Assembly (NCBI GenBank): GCA_002368955.1
Contig: DFDY01000197.1
Span: forward strand, 1-26,641
Reading direction: 5' to 3'
Length of the DNA: 26,641 nucleotides
Source of the DNA: Bacteroidales bacterium UBA3816
GTDB lineage: Bacteria; Bacteroidota; Bacteroidia; Bacteroidales; P3
How positions within the stretch are numbered: the first letter of the stretch is position 1; each line of letters opens with the position of its first letter. Positions 10,301 through 18,081 of this stretch are shown piece by piece. The notes under the pieces were generated by a model. It ran no database searches. It saw nothing but the letters and a program-made list of their open reading frames with translations, and was not told where the DNA came from. The translations under genes and the position numbers were made by a program.

Positions 10301-13300
10301 GAACCGTGTCAATGGCCGAGAAGGTTGTGAGGTCGCCAGGTGTTGAGCAGATGCCTACGACCAACTGATGGGAGTAGGAAGTGTAGGCTGTGTTGTTGGT
10401 CCAGGCGCGGAAGACGGTCTGCACCAGATTGATGGGATAAGAGACACTGTCAAGTTCGGGAAGGGAGGCGTAAGTGGAATTGCTGCTATAAGTATACATA
10501 TAGAGCGAATGGCCGGTGACCTGACCGAAGTCGTCGGTAATGTCGACGATGTATGGATAGTTGCTATAACCGCCCATAGCCCAGCAGTTGGGACGAGCCC
10601 CGGTGCCAGAACCCCAGTTGGAGAAGTTCTGGGTGTAAGGCAGCGAGTCTATGATGCCGCACTGGGTGCTGAACGAGGTGACAAATGACCAGTTGGAAGT
10701 ATCGGTGGCGGTGCAGAGGCCACGGATGTAGACATCATAAGAGGAGGAATGGGAAAGGCCGTAGAGATTGACACTGTCGAGCGTGCCAGAGACAATGGTA
10801 CCAGTGCCGTGGGCAAAGCCTGTGGGGCCATACTCTATTTGGAAATAGTTGGCACCGGGCGCACTCCAATGCACGGTGGCAGTGGTGGTGGTAACACGGC
10901 TGACACTAACCTCGGTGGGGCGGGGACAGTTGGGGATGTAGCTTACCTCAATGTCGTCGACATAGGGGTAGCTGGCAGTACCGGCGGCTAGGGCTATATA
11001 ACGACCCGAGCCAGAATAGCCGTTGAGGGGCAATTCAAACATCTCCCATGTGTTGGTCGCCGAAGGAGACACCACGGCTAGAGGAGTAAAGGTATTGTAG
11101 TCCTCAGGGTCGGTCATGACACCCACCTGGAGGGAGTAACTCGCACTGGTGACATAGGCAGCAAAACTGATTTGAAGCGTATCGACCGGGACCGCCATGG
11201 CAGGCAGGGCAAGATATGAATAGTATGATCCGGAACTATAGAAATAGATCGACTTGGTACCGCTATGGCCACGAGAGGTGTTGAGATAGGGGTAATTAGT
11301 ATAGGTGTAGTTGGTGCCACGATGCCAGCACTGGGTGATGTTGCTGCCAGTAGAAGAAGGAGCCACAAAGTTTTCAAAATTCTCAGTGAAGGGCAGTGTG
11401 GCAACAGGAACACACGTGGTAGTGGCCTCGGCAATGGCAAAGACACTGTCGCCACCGCAATTGGGAACAACACGGAAGAGATAGTGGGTCTGGGGAGCGA
11501 GGCCGCTGAAGATATAGGATGTGGCCGAAGTGGATGTGACCACGGTGGTCCAATCGGTTGAATCGGCGGCACGGTAGGCAACCGTCCACGCAGTTTCATC
11601 ACCGCCAGCAGCCCAGCGAAGCACCACAGTGTCGGAGAGGACATCGGCAACAAAGACATTCGGCGTAACGCAGGCCGAAAGGGTGTCGCACGGCATTATG
11701 AATGAGACATTCGGGCGGTAGGTGCTGGTGCTGTGAGTACTGGTGATACTGGTCAGTCCGGCAACCGTATAGGGGGAATTGTCACGATAGCTGTATATGC
11801 TGCGCGTAGTCCCTATATTGGTGGAGTAGCCATAGAATCCCGAAGAGGTATGGTTGACTCCAGAAGGCTGATTGACGAAAGAGGTGAGCACCAAGTTAGA
11901 GACACCGTCCCAAACAAACGGCGTGGTGAAATAGTACTCGGTGACACCCACGTGAGTGGTGGGGCGGATGCCGGAGTAGACTTGAGTCATGCTGCCGGTA
12001 AGAGGAGCAAAGGAGCTGTAGGTGGAATTGGTTGTATGACCAAGGAAGATGACCAGCTCCTTCTCATAGCTGCCACCCAAACTCCAGTTGTAGGTGATGC
12101 CGAGAATGGGGCCGGCAGTGAGACCCATGGCAGTAAGCTCGGCAGCGGTGTAGATGCTCTGGCTGAAAGTATTGCCCCAAGGGGAATAGGCAGGCAGATA
12201 GGTGGTAGCGGTGCCAGTGCCGGAAACCTCGCTGGTGCCACCCGCACGGCAACGTGTGAAGAAAGATACGGTGTCGCCCCGCACGGTGTCGCCGTTGCAA
12301 ATGCTGAAAACGGTGGCACGATAGTTCGTGGTGCTATTGAGGTAGGCGAAGAAATAATCGTGTGCCGACGTGGTGTCGGTGAAAGGCACGGCGGTGGGGT
12401 CGTCGTCGTTGAAGAGCACCACCTGATAGAAAGAGGGCTCGGGAACTGCACCGCGCACTTCCCAACTGAAGTAGGCGGAGCCGCCAGCCACATGGTCCAC
12501 ATCCACACTGCTCACATAGCGGCAGAGCGGTGCTCGCTGACAAGATACGTTGAGCGCAAAACCACTATAGACCGAGCCACTGGCAGCAGACTGGAATCTG
12601 ATGGTGAGCGGTCCTACCGAGGAACGGATCGTAGGAATGACCTGATTGAGGCCTGTACCGCGATAGAGCATGGTGCCAGAAACGTCTTCGCCATCATAGA
12701 TGGTCAAATAATCGTAATTGGTTCGGGCGCTCAAGGTGCCGGAGAGTACAATGATAGAGTCGGGGGCGGTAGGGTGGATGACAAGGGTGGAGTTGCAGCC
12801 ATTGCTGTAGTTCCCCGTGCCACCGCCGTTGTCATATATTGTGCCGCCACAGGCATAGATATGGCTGGTGCCGGTGACAGGCATGTTGTAGGAGCCGGCA
12901 GTGATAGTGAGAGGCCCCTGCCAAAAACTATAGTCGGTTCCGCAGTCGGTGCGCAGATAGACATCATAGCGGCCACCCGAGACCATGCTGTTGCACACAT
13001 AAAAAGTGTCGGTCAGCAGGGGGAAAACGTTGGCCATGCTGTCGACATGGGTGCCCACGGTGTCCCAACGGAGTTCCCAGGAGGCTGTGGCCGGGGCCGG
13101 AGTCCAAGCAAAGGTTATCTGGTCGGCCGGGGCGGGAGCCACGCAGGCAAAGTCAAGCGGACGAAGACAGTTAGGCTCTTCGGGACGCTGGAAAGTAATT
13201 GTTAGTCCAGAGAGGGGCTTATTGGTGGCCGTGAGCGCATAAGGCATGGCACTGAAAAGTGCCGAAGGGGTTGCCCATGTGCCCGAAAGGCCCAAGGTAC

Positions 13301-13877
13301 GGTTGGGACCCAACTCGTGAATGAAGACATAGGGCTGCAGGTTATTGGCCACAACAAAAGTGTCGTAGACAAATTCGATGTTGCCTGTCTCGTAGAGGAC
13401 CACCTGAAAGGTGAAGGAATTAGACATATAGCCATAGGGCTGCACCTGATTGTACTCAATAATGGTGTAGCGGTTGGGGCTAGTGCCCATCGTCTCATAA
13501 TAGATTTTGCCCGTGGCCCCATCGAGGGAGTCTAGTTGTAGGTCGAGACCCAGCGGGACAATGATGCTCATATCGGCACTATGAACCTGATAGCCCGAGG
13601 CGGCGGGATTGGCATTGCCGATTCCGATTTGACCGTTGGAGGCAACCATTACCTGCGAGCAGGTGTCCTGACCAAAATGGAAAGTGAAGGGCAGGGCCAG
13701 AGAAGCTGCCACGTCGTCGTCCTCGGCGGCCGTGAGGCGGGTGCCGGTGGATGATATTGAACTGAAAGAGCCTGGGTAATAGGAAAAGGTGTAATCGCTG
13801 ACATACACCTGTGCTCTAACCAAAAATGGCATCAATGACAACGCCATCAACAGTAACAAACGAATTGACTTTTTCAT
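7362..13877 (-). CDS. Giant secreted nidogen-like/Fn3/CUB protein with T9SS sorting domain
   Basis: This is a complete 2171-residue exported protein. I chose ATG 13877 because it begins a clean signal peptide (residues 1-23, ending VRAQ); the longer frame needs a GTG at 13901 that would lie almost on the predicted transcription start. Approximate modules: nidogen-like N-terminal domain 30-230, Fn3 240-325, CUB 341-447, Fn3 450-541, beta module with an FLGHTT motif 545-735, Fn3 736-822, jelly-roll 828-985, Fn3 987-1073, jelly-roll 1078-1249, Fn3 1251-1340, jelly-roll 1344-1533, Fn3 1535-1620, beta module with YMGHTT 1621-1805, three Fn3 1806-2088, and a type-A T9SS sorting domain in the last 85 residues (LFPNPA near its start, final KLIVNK). 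The sorting domain directs passage through the outer membrane and attachment or release at the surface. It shares module types with the protein at 1-6981. Likely adhesin or binding protein; ligand unknown. Confidence 0.93.
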   Translation of the reverse strand: MKKSIRLLLLMALSLMPFLVRAQVYVSDYTFSYYPGSFSSISSTGTRLTAAEDDDVAASLALPFTFHFGQDTCSQVMVASNGQIGIGNANPAASGYQVHSADMSIIVPLGLDLQLDSLDGATGKIYYETMGTSPNRYTIIEYNQVQPYGYMSNSFTFQVVLYETGNIEFVYDTFVVANNLQPYVFIHELGPNRTLGLSGTWATPSALFSAMPYALTATNKPLSGLTITFQRPEEPNCLRPLDFACVAPAPADQITFAWTPAPATASWELRWDTVGTHVDSMANVFPLLTDTFYVCNSMVSGGRYDVYLRTDCGTDYSFWQGPLTITAGSYNMPVTGTSHIYACGGTIYDNGGGTGNYSNGCNSTLVIHPTAPDSIIVLSGTLSARTNYDYLTIYDGEDVSGTMLYRGTGLNQVIPTIRSSVGPLTIRFQSAASGSVYSGFALNVSCQRAPLCRYVSSVDVDHVAGGSAYFSWEVRGAVPEPSFYQVVLFNDDDPTAVPFTDTTSAHDYFFAYLNSTTNYRATVFSICNGDTVRGDTVSFFTRCRAGGTSEVSGTGTATTYLPAYSPWGNTFSQSIYTAAELTAMGLTAGPILGITYNWSLGGSYEKELVIFLGHTTNSTYSSFAPLTGSMTQVYSGIRPTTHVGVTEYYFTTPFVWDGVSNLVLTSFVNQPSGVNHTSSGFYGYSTNIGTTRSIYSYRDNSPYTVAGLTSITSTHSTSTYRPNVSFIMPCDTLSACVTPNVFVADVLSDTVVLRWAAGGDETAWTVAYRAADSTDWTTVVTSTSATSYIFSGLAPQTHYLFRVVPNCGGDSVFAIAEATTTCVPVATLPFTENFENFVAPSSTGSNITQCWHRGTNYTYTNYPYLNTSRGHSGTKSIYFYSSGSYYSYLALPAMAVPVDTLQISFAAYVTSASYSLQVGVMTDPEDYNTFTPLAVVSPSATNTWEMFELPLNGYSGSGRYIALAAGTASYPYVDDIEVSYIPNCPRPTEVSVSRVTTTTATVHWSAPGANYFQIEYGPTGFAHGTGTIVSGTLDSVNLYGLSHSSSYDVYIRGLCTATDTSNWSFVTSFSTQCGIIDSLPYTQNFSNWGSGTGARPNCWAMGGYSNYPYIVDITDDFGQVTGHSLYMYTYSSNSTYASLPELDSVSYPINLVQTVFRAWTNNTAYTSYSHQLVVGICSTPGDLTTFSAIDTVQLTDQPMTYEVAFDTAAGLGKYVTFVSVVRPSTDPSISVYYNIVYIDSIALELIPDCQSPNHLSGTVLASNSASLSWNERNTPLGTQLEYGPNGFVLGTGTRVSVSSSPYTVTGLNPSTTYQFYVRSICSPGDTSEWSLTPGSFTTRQNPAQVPYFYDFESGDEWNNWQTCSNSTINWYRDTAAGNGTNGLNATGQFAMFISPDSGATYGTRNTEVVNATAYRDIDFGPVDSSYMLTFRAKAGGTTTGGYDGLMVFLVDPSVEVLPSSINLQTPWGNVQDMTYLTFVRLSTNWNSYSAILDTLTGVHRLAFYWFNQNTASLGSFVGGPGAVDDIDISYIACPRPAGVRATDITMASATVTWHGPEVADYRVICRTDNGTVHSNQLVHTNEVSFTGLTPGSTYSVYVRRICSPTDSSQLSLGGTFSTLVCNNANLDTIGDLTSTTTSNLLPLANATRYSYTQIIVPASQLHAGDISILNFYYAYATAMTSKTYCTIYMGHTTLNSFSGPDNFIDPASLQMVYTGSLNCSQGWNRFMLSNPFSYNGSGNLVIAIDDNSSSAPNTACTFYVSPTATTTSLIYNSDSENPDPTSSASLAAFSGSKNVQALTPQMIIEICPTNPCSTPIVRQPIIRSNSVTLRWRNTAQLYQVGYRRATTSSWTVQALNTEDTFFVINSIHPNTDYVYRVRQYCDSTSVSNWYVGSFNSGDIPCLSPMGLEVTSLTNRSATFNWETEENNISYHLHVFNSSYNRVINRYAHNATVTDLEPNVTYYAAVQAECQDFDEPSEWSDTIRFTTDFCPDVTNLTYSDLQGNSVVLDWTEGGRADQWEIQYGPQGFADGTGISVIADHHPFTLTGLTGESEYDIYVRAICGTDFVSEHWSNKVSIETPYSGFATIADDARLQLFPNPATSTVTVSLTEVSGPAVVTLVDLTGRVVRHIEIADVAAQPSLNLDLSDLSAGSYYVRVTAASISSVRKLIVNK

Positions 13878-13913
13878 ATTATTACGTATTATTAATAGCA
13901 CTTATTGGATGTG

Positions 13914-13921
13914 CAAATGTA
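13914..13921 (-). promoter_or_regulatory. Candidate -7 box for the second giant gene
   Basis: TACATTTG on the minus strand (13921-13914) fits the TAnnTTTG element and lies 36 bases upstream of ATG 13877. No good TTTG is seen at the -33 position. A start near 13908 would leave a leader of about 30 bases, which favours ATG 13877 over the GTG at 13901. Confidence 0.5.
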
Positions 13922-14342
13922 CACAAAAAAAATGAAATGATATGCATATAACGAAAAAAATATTTATAACAGACTGCATTGCAGCACATTATATTTGCAC
14001 CTATTCCTGTTAAGCTGGTTTAACATGCAGTTACTGCCCCGCTTTGACACGGCAAAAAACGAATACCCTCCTACTTTCAGAAAGGTTTGGCCCCAGCCCT
14101 AGTCACAATAACTCCAACCGGCTGAAAGGACACATTTCCCCAAAAAGAGAGTTATAGTAAAACCCAGTTTCTGTTGCATCAACCGCGTATCTCACCCACT
14201 CCCGCCCCAAACCCCATTCGATTCCGAACCGCTATATTAGTGGGTGGAAAGGGACAGGCAATAGCTGGGCAATCGGCGACAGGGCGACCGGGATTTTTGC
14301 CCTTGCGGCATCAGTTTTTTTCAATATGTGGTTTTTTTTTGC
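13922..14342. other. Non-coding stretch between divergent giant gene and C25 peptidase gene
   Basis: About 420 bases without a supportable protein gene separate two divergent T9SS cargo genes. It contains a plus-strand TATATTTG box at 13990-13997, a small hairpin at 14008-14025 (TGTTAA/TTAACA), a larger nested hairpin at 14267-14302 (GGGCAA/TTGCCC outer arms), and T-runs at 14314-14321 and 14332-14340. The frame from a TTG at 14174 into the peptidase has no signal peptide at its start and is probably untranslated. A leader or small RNA is possible but unproven. Confidence 0.5.
13990..13997 (+). promoter_or_regulatory. Candidate plus-strand -7 box with no obvious gene directly downstream
   Basis: TATATTTG matches TAnnTTTG and is followed by CAC, as many Bacteroidota starts are. 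No clear -33 TTTG is present at the right spacing. The nearest plus-strand coding start is ATG 14360, over 350 bases away, so this would make a long leader or a separate small RNA. Confidence 0.35.
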
Positions 14343-14350
14343 TACTTTTG
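14343..14350 (+). promoter_or_regulatory. Candidate -7 box for the C25 peptidase gene, almost leaderless
   Basis: TACTTTTG (TAnnTTTG) ends only nine bases before ATG 14360. A transcription start at the usual distance would leave a leader of six bases or fewer. A T-run lies just upstream but no clear -33 TTTG. Confidence 0.5.
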
Positions 14351-14359
14351 CAATTTAAT

Positions 14360-17188
14360 ATGAGGACGCGAACGATATACAGACTTTGTGTGCTGGCAAG
14401 TTTTTTCCTGCCATGGCTAACGGCCGTGGGGCAGGAGGTGGTGACCAAGTCGGGCACACCGGTGACTGCCGCGGACCGCGTTGCGGCCACCTTAGCCCCT
14501 GCACAAAAGGAGGCTTCTCCCCTACCCGACCCCACGGCGGGCACCTATCTAGTGGTGACACGCGAAGATTTGCTGGCACCTCTGGAGCCTTTGCTGCAAT
14601 GGAAACGCGAACAGGGCTTTCGGGTGGAGACCCTGGTGATGCACTCCCGAGAGAGCGACAGCATTCGGGCGGCTTTGCAAGCACGATACAGCAGTGCCAC
14701 GGTACTTCGTCCACCCCAGCGATATGTGCTTTTGGTGGGCGACGTGGACCGTCTGCAGGCCTGCCAGGGGAGGTATACGCCCGGAAGCCTCAGCAACAGC
14801 GTGACCGACCTATACTATGGCGAATACACAGGCGACTATGTGCCCGAAGCCTTGGTCGGCCGACTGTCGGTTGCCGACAGCGGACAGCTGAGCCACGTGG
14901 TGGCGAAAATCATTGCCTATGAACAAGGACGCTGGGCCGCAGCCGAACGGGCTCTGCTTGCTGCCGGCTATGAAGAGCGGGCAAATGCCCCGACAACTAC
15001 CAATGGGCAGGTGAACTACTTGGCCCAAATGACGGCCAACTATAGGCCCGAACTAGACACTGTATGCTTCTACAACCCTGCCTCGGGCAATCAGTTGGAC
15101 AGCCTTGTGAGAGCCTTGGACCAAGCCAACGCACTGGTGAACTACACCGCACACTGCACAGCACAGGGCTGGAACAGCCCAGCAGTGTCGCACCGCACAA
15201 TTGACACCCTGCAACAGGCAGTCCCAACGGTATTTGTAAACAACTGCTGCCTGAGCAATTCATTCAATATCACCTGCTTTGGCGAACAGCTGCTGCGAAT
15301 GGCCGACGGCGGAGCCGTCGGCGTGATTGGGGCCACCAACGAGACCCTTTGGAGCGAAGACTACTTCTGGGCCGTGGGGGCCAAGTACCCCCCTACTCTG
15401 CACCCCGCCTATGAGAGCCAACGCCCCGGGGCTTTCGACCAGCTGCTGACCGGCGGCCATGGAACCCCCGATGCGGTCACGCTGGGGGAGATGAATTATG
15501 CCGGATGCAGTGCTGTGACCTTGGTAGGGTCGCCTTTCGATGCCTTCTACTGGGAGACCTACTGCCTCTTGGGAGACCCGTCGATGACCCTGATAATGGG
15601 CAGCCAAGACAGCCTGACCCTGACACTTGCCGACAGCCTGACGGCTGGCAGCACTCACATAGAGGTGACCAGCCAACCCTGGAGCCGCATCAGTGCCACA
15701 CAGTCGGGACGACTTTTGGGCACCGTGCTTACGGATGGGGATGGGCACGGCTTTTTATCACTGAATCAAGGCCTTTCGGGCGACAGCCTCACCCTGACAG
15801 CCACGAAAGCCGAAAGCATTTTCAAGCAGGTCACACTGCCCATAGCAACGCCCCAGACGGGTCTTTTGGCAATCACGGAAGCCACACTGGAAGCCGACAC
15901 ATTGTTGAGGCTGACACTGAGGAACGTTGGAACCGAAACTGCCGAAGGACACAGGCTGGCCCTAACACAGGACAGCAGTGACAGACTCGGGGGAGCTGCA
16001 CTAGTTCAGGGAACCTTGCACTATGCCTTGCCAACGGTGCCCAGCCACTCCACTGCCACACTGAGTCTCCCTTTGGGCGGTTGCTCCCTGGGAACGCTGC
16101 CCATGCTTACATGCCGTTTGGCTTTGGCCAATCAGGCGGACTCCGTCTACTCCACACTGCCGCTATCGTTGGAGATGGAAGACCTGCGGCCCCATCTGGC
16201 ACGGCTGCAACTGCTGGATGAGCACAATCAACCTCTGCGGAAAATCACACTCGGGGGCAGCTGCCAAGTAGAGACGACTTTGGCTCACGAGGCCGACTCG
16301 GTCCGCCTGACGGTCAACCATCTGCCTTTAGGTACTGGATTGAATACGGACCAATTAATCCTCCCCTTTGAGGCCGACAGTTCCGAGGTGCACTACTATC
16401 TGGAACTTGACGTACATAAGGACCGCTGGCACGAGAGCTACAGGGGTTGGCTGCTGGCCGAAAACAACATGGAGGACTTTGAAAGTGGCGACTTTAGCAA
16501 CTATCCCTGGCAAGAGACCAATCTCTACCCATGGCTGATTGACAGCACGATGGCACACAGAGGACGTTTCAGTGCCAAGTCGGCCCCCATAGCAGACGCG
16601 CAGCGGTCCACCATGACCCTAGAGATTGAAACGCTGACGGACGACAGCATAAGCTTCTACTATAACGTGTCGAGCGAGGGAAGCGACTGGCTGTACTTTT
16701 TTCTTGACAGCAAGCGTCGTGGCTATTGGAGCGGAAACAGCGGCTGGCAATATTACTCGCGTGAGTTGCCAGCCGGAAAACATCGGCTGCAATGGATTTA
16801 CCAAAAGGATGCCTCAAGAAGCGAACGCGATGACTGCGCCCACATCGACGACATAAGGCTGCCAATGGCTTTGTGGAGCCATCCCTATGGGCACAGCGAG
16901 GCCGACGAAACCAGCGTAGGCATAGCCGAGCCGGAGGGACAAATAGCGGACTTCTCTCTGTTTCCCAATCCCGCGGCGGGGAGTGTGACCCTACAGCACA
17001 ACCAACGCCCTTACAGCCGTGAGGTGACCCTTTATGACATTTACGGAAGGAGGGTTGGTGAAATAATAATTGAAGGTGGCTGCCAAACGACACAATATTT
17101 GACCCACCATTTACGTTCTGGAATATACACGCTAGTGCTGCGCGACAAAGAAAGCAGCCTAGTGAGGAAACTGATTGTAACGAAATAG
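14360..17188 (+). CDS. C25 (gingipain-family) cysteine peptidase, T9SS-exported
   Basis: This is a 942-residue secreted peptidase. ATG 14360 is preferred because it starts a signal peptide (residues 1-24, ending AVG|Q); the frame runs back 62 codons to a TTG but that part does not look like protein. The C25 domain spans about 60-415. In alignment with gingipains by eye, His265 (motif NYTAHC) and Cys296 (motif VFVNNCC) fill the catalytic dyad, and LLGDPSM at 403-409 closes the domain. It is followed by an Ig-like domain about 416-495, another beta region about 500-690, a jelly-roll domain about 702-835 that resembles the modules of the nearby giants, and a type-A T9SS sorting domain 858-942 (SLFPNPA, final KLIVTK). 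Gingipains normally carry a propeptide of about 200 residues; here only some 35 residues separate the signal peptide from the catalytic fold. PorU, the T9SS sortase of the same family, is unlikely given the short N-terminus. Confidence 0.9.
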   Translation: MRTRTIYRLCVLASFFLPWLTAVGQEVVTKSGTPVTAADRVAATLAPAQKEASPLPDPTAGTYLVVTREDLLAPLEPLLQWKREQGFRVETLVMHSRESDSIRAALQARYSSATVLRPPQRYVLLVGDVDRLQACQGRYTPGSLSNSVTDLYYGEYTGDYVPEALVGRLSVADSGQLSHVVAKIIAYEQGRWAAAERALLAAGYEERANAPTTTNGQVNYLAQMTANYRPELDTVCFYNPASGNQLDSLVRALDQANALVNYTAHCTAQGWNSPAVSHRTIDTLQQAVPTVFVNNCCLSNSFNITCFGEQLLRMADGGAVGVIGATNETLWSEDYFWAVGAKYPPTLHPAYESQRPGAFDQLLTGGHGTPDAVTLGEMNYAGCSAVTLVGSPFDAFYWETYCLLGDPSMTLIMGSQDSLTLTLADSLTAGSTHIEVTSQPWSRISATQSGRLLGTVLTDGDGHGFLSLNQGLSGDSLTLTATKAESIFKQVTLPIATPQTGLLAITEATLEADTLLRLTLRNVGTETAEGHRLALTQDSSDRLGGAALVQGTLHYALPTVPSHSTATLSLPLGGCSLGTLPMLTCRLALANQADSVYSTLPLSLEMEDLRPHLARLQLLDEHNQPLRKITLGGSCQVETTLAHEADSVRLTVNHLPLGTGLNTDQLILPFEADSSEVHYYLELDVHKDRWHESYRGWLLAENNMEDFESGDFSNYPWQETNLYPWLIDSTMAHRGRFSAKSAPIADAQRSTMTLEIETLTDDSISFYYNVSSEGSDWLYFFLDSKRRGYWSGNSGWQYYSRELPAGKHRLQWIYQKDASRSERDDCAHIDDIRLPMALWSHPYGHSEADETSVGIAEPEGQIADFSLFPNPAAGSVTLQHNQRPYSREVTLYDIYGRRVGEIIIEGGCQTTQYLTHHLRSGIYTLVLRDKESSLVRKLIVTK

Positions 17189-17192
17189 ACCC

Positions 17193-18047
17193 ATGCTGCA
17201 AATTGACACATTGCCAGCTTATGCCCCCATAGGGGATTCAACCGCACAGATGCTTGCGACACCCACCGATACGGCAGAGGTGAAACAGGTCAACTGTGCC
17301 TACGACACTATTTTCTCACCGAGGGAGATTGCAGAGCCCGTGCTTCACCGCAGTCTTTTCACCCACCACGAACTACAGGTGACCAACCACTACGAAAGAG
17401 AAATAAACCACCAAGAAGCACATGGGTGGTTTTTGGGAGTTATTGTGATTTCGATTTTCTTAATCTGCAATTACTTGCGGCGGAAGCAGATGAGTTTGGT
17501 CAACCTGTTGCAGTCGGCCATAGACCACCGAGCACTGGACCGACTGCTGCGCGACACCAACCTGACCCACCCCTCCTCTCAGGCCCCAATTGCCCTCATC
17601 ATGTTGCTGCCGCTGTCGCTGGTTGGCTACTATTCCTTCATGCCACACAACAGCAACATACTGAATGATATGCTGGGTTACGTAATTTTGTTGGCAGCCT
17701 GCTATGCAATCTATTTTACCCGCAACGGCATCATCCGATTGTTGGGCAATGCTTTTGGCAACAGCGATTCGGTATATGTGTATCTATCCAGCAACTATAT
17801 TTTCCATCTGCTCTATGCCATTGTGGGTACCATCATGGCTTTCTTTGTTTGCTACACAGGCGATATGGGAAAGATTTTTCTGTACATCACGTTAGGGGTG
17901 ATTGGGCTGCTGGCAGTGATACGTTTCCTCAGAGGAATGCAAGTAATTTTAACACTCTCAAAAACCTCAAAATTCTATTTATTTTACTATCTTTGCATCC
18001 TTGAAATTGTACCAATTGTGATAATAATAAAAGTTGCAACTTCTTAA
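17193..18047 (+). CDS. DUF4271 domain-containing membrane protein
   Basis: This 284-residue protein begins four bases after the peptidase stop codon. Residues 1-75 are a soluble, non-hydrophobic N-terminal part. About six membrane segments follow, near 79-97, 133-150, 161-178, 202-222, 228-247 and 260-281. This is the pattern of the DUF4271 family, which is found in Bacteroidota just upstream of hemD. Its biochemical function is not known. Conserved neighbourhood with hemD, rnpA and yidD suggests an envelope-linked housekeeping role, but that is inference. It could be cotranscribed with the C25 peptidase because of the tight spacing, yet the two genes belong to different functional groups. 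Confidence 0.85.
   Translation: MLQIDTLPAYAPIGDSTAQMLATPTDTAEVKQVNCAYDTIFSPREIAEPVLHRSLFTHHELQVTNHYEREINHQEAHGWFLGVIVISIFLICNYLRRKQMSLVNLLQSAIDHRALDRLLRDTNLTHPSSQAPIALIMLLPLSLVGYYSFMPHNSNILNDMLGYVILLAACYAIYFTRNGIIRLLGNAFGNSDSVYVYLSSNYIFHLLYAIVGTIMAFFVCYTGDMGKIFLYITLGVIGLLAVIRFLRGMQVILTLSKTSKFYLFYYLCILEIVPIVIIIKVATS
17988..17995 (+). promoter_or_regulatory. Possible internal promoter for hemD
   Basis: A perfect TATCTTTG box, followed by CATC, lies inside the 3' end of the DUF4271 gene, 86 bases before the hemD start codon. No -33 TTTG is seen. The box is also coding sequence (Tyr-Leu-Cys), so chance is possible. Confidence 0.35.
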
Positions 18048-18081
18048 TAGATAGAGAATTGAGTAATTAGATTAAGGTTTC

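Noticed and set aside
11733..13205. 490-codon plus-strand frame opposite the second giant gene
   Set aside because: It lacks recognisable motifs and lies fully inside the well-supported minus-strand gene; codon bias of the real gene keeps the opposite frame open.
14174..14359. N-terminal extension of the C25 peptidase to a TTG codon
   Set aside because: The extension precedes the promoter box and the signal peptide and is partly the translation of a T-run.
14360..17188. T9SS sortase PorU
   Set aside because: PorU has a long N-terminal region before its C25 domain; here the fold begins near residue 60 and the chain has several extra C-terminal modules.
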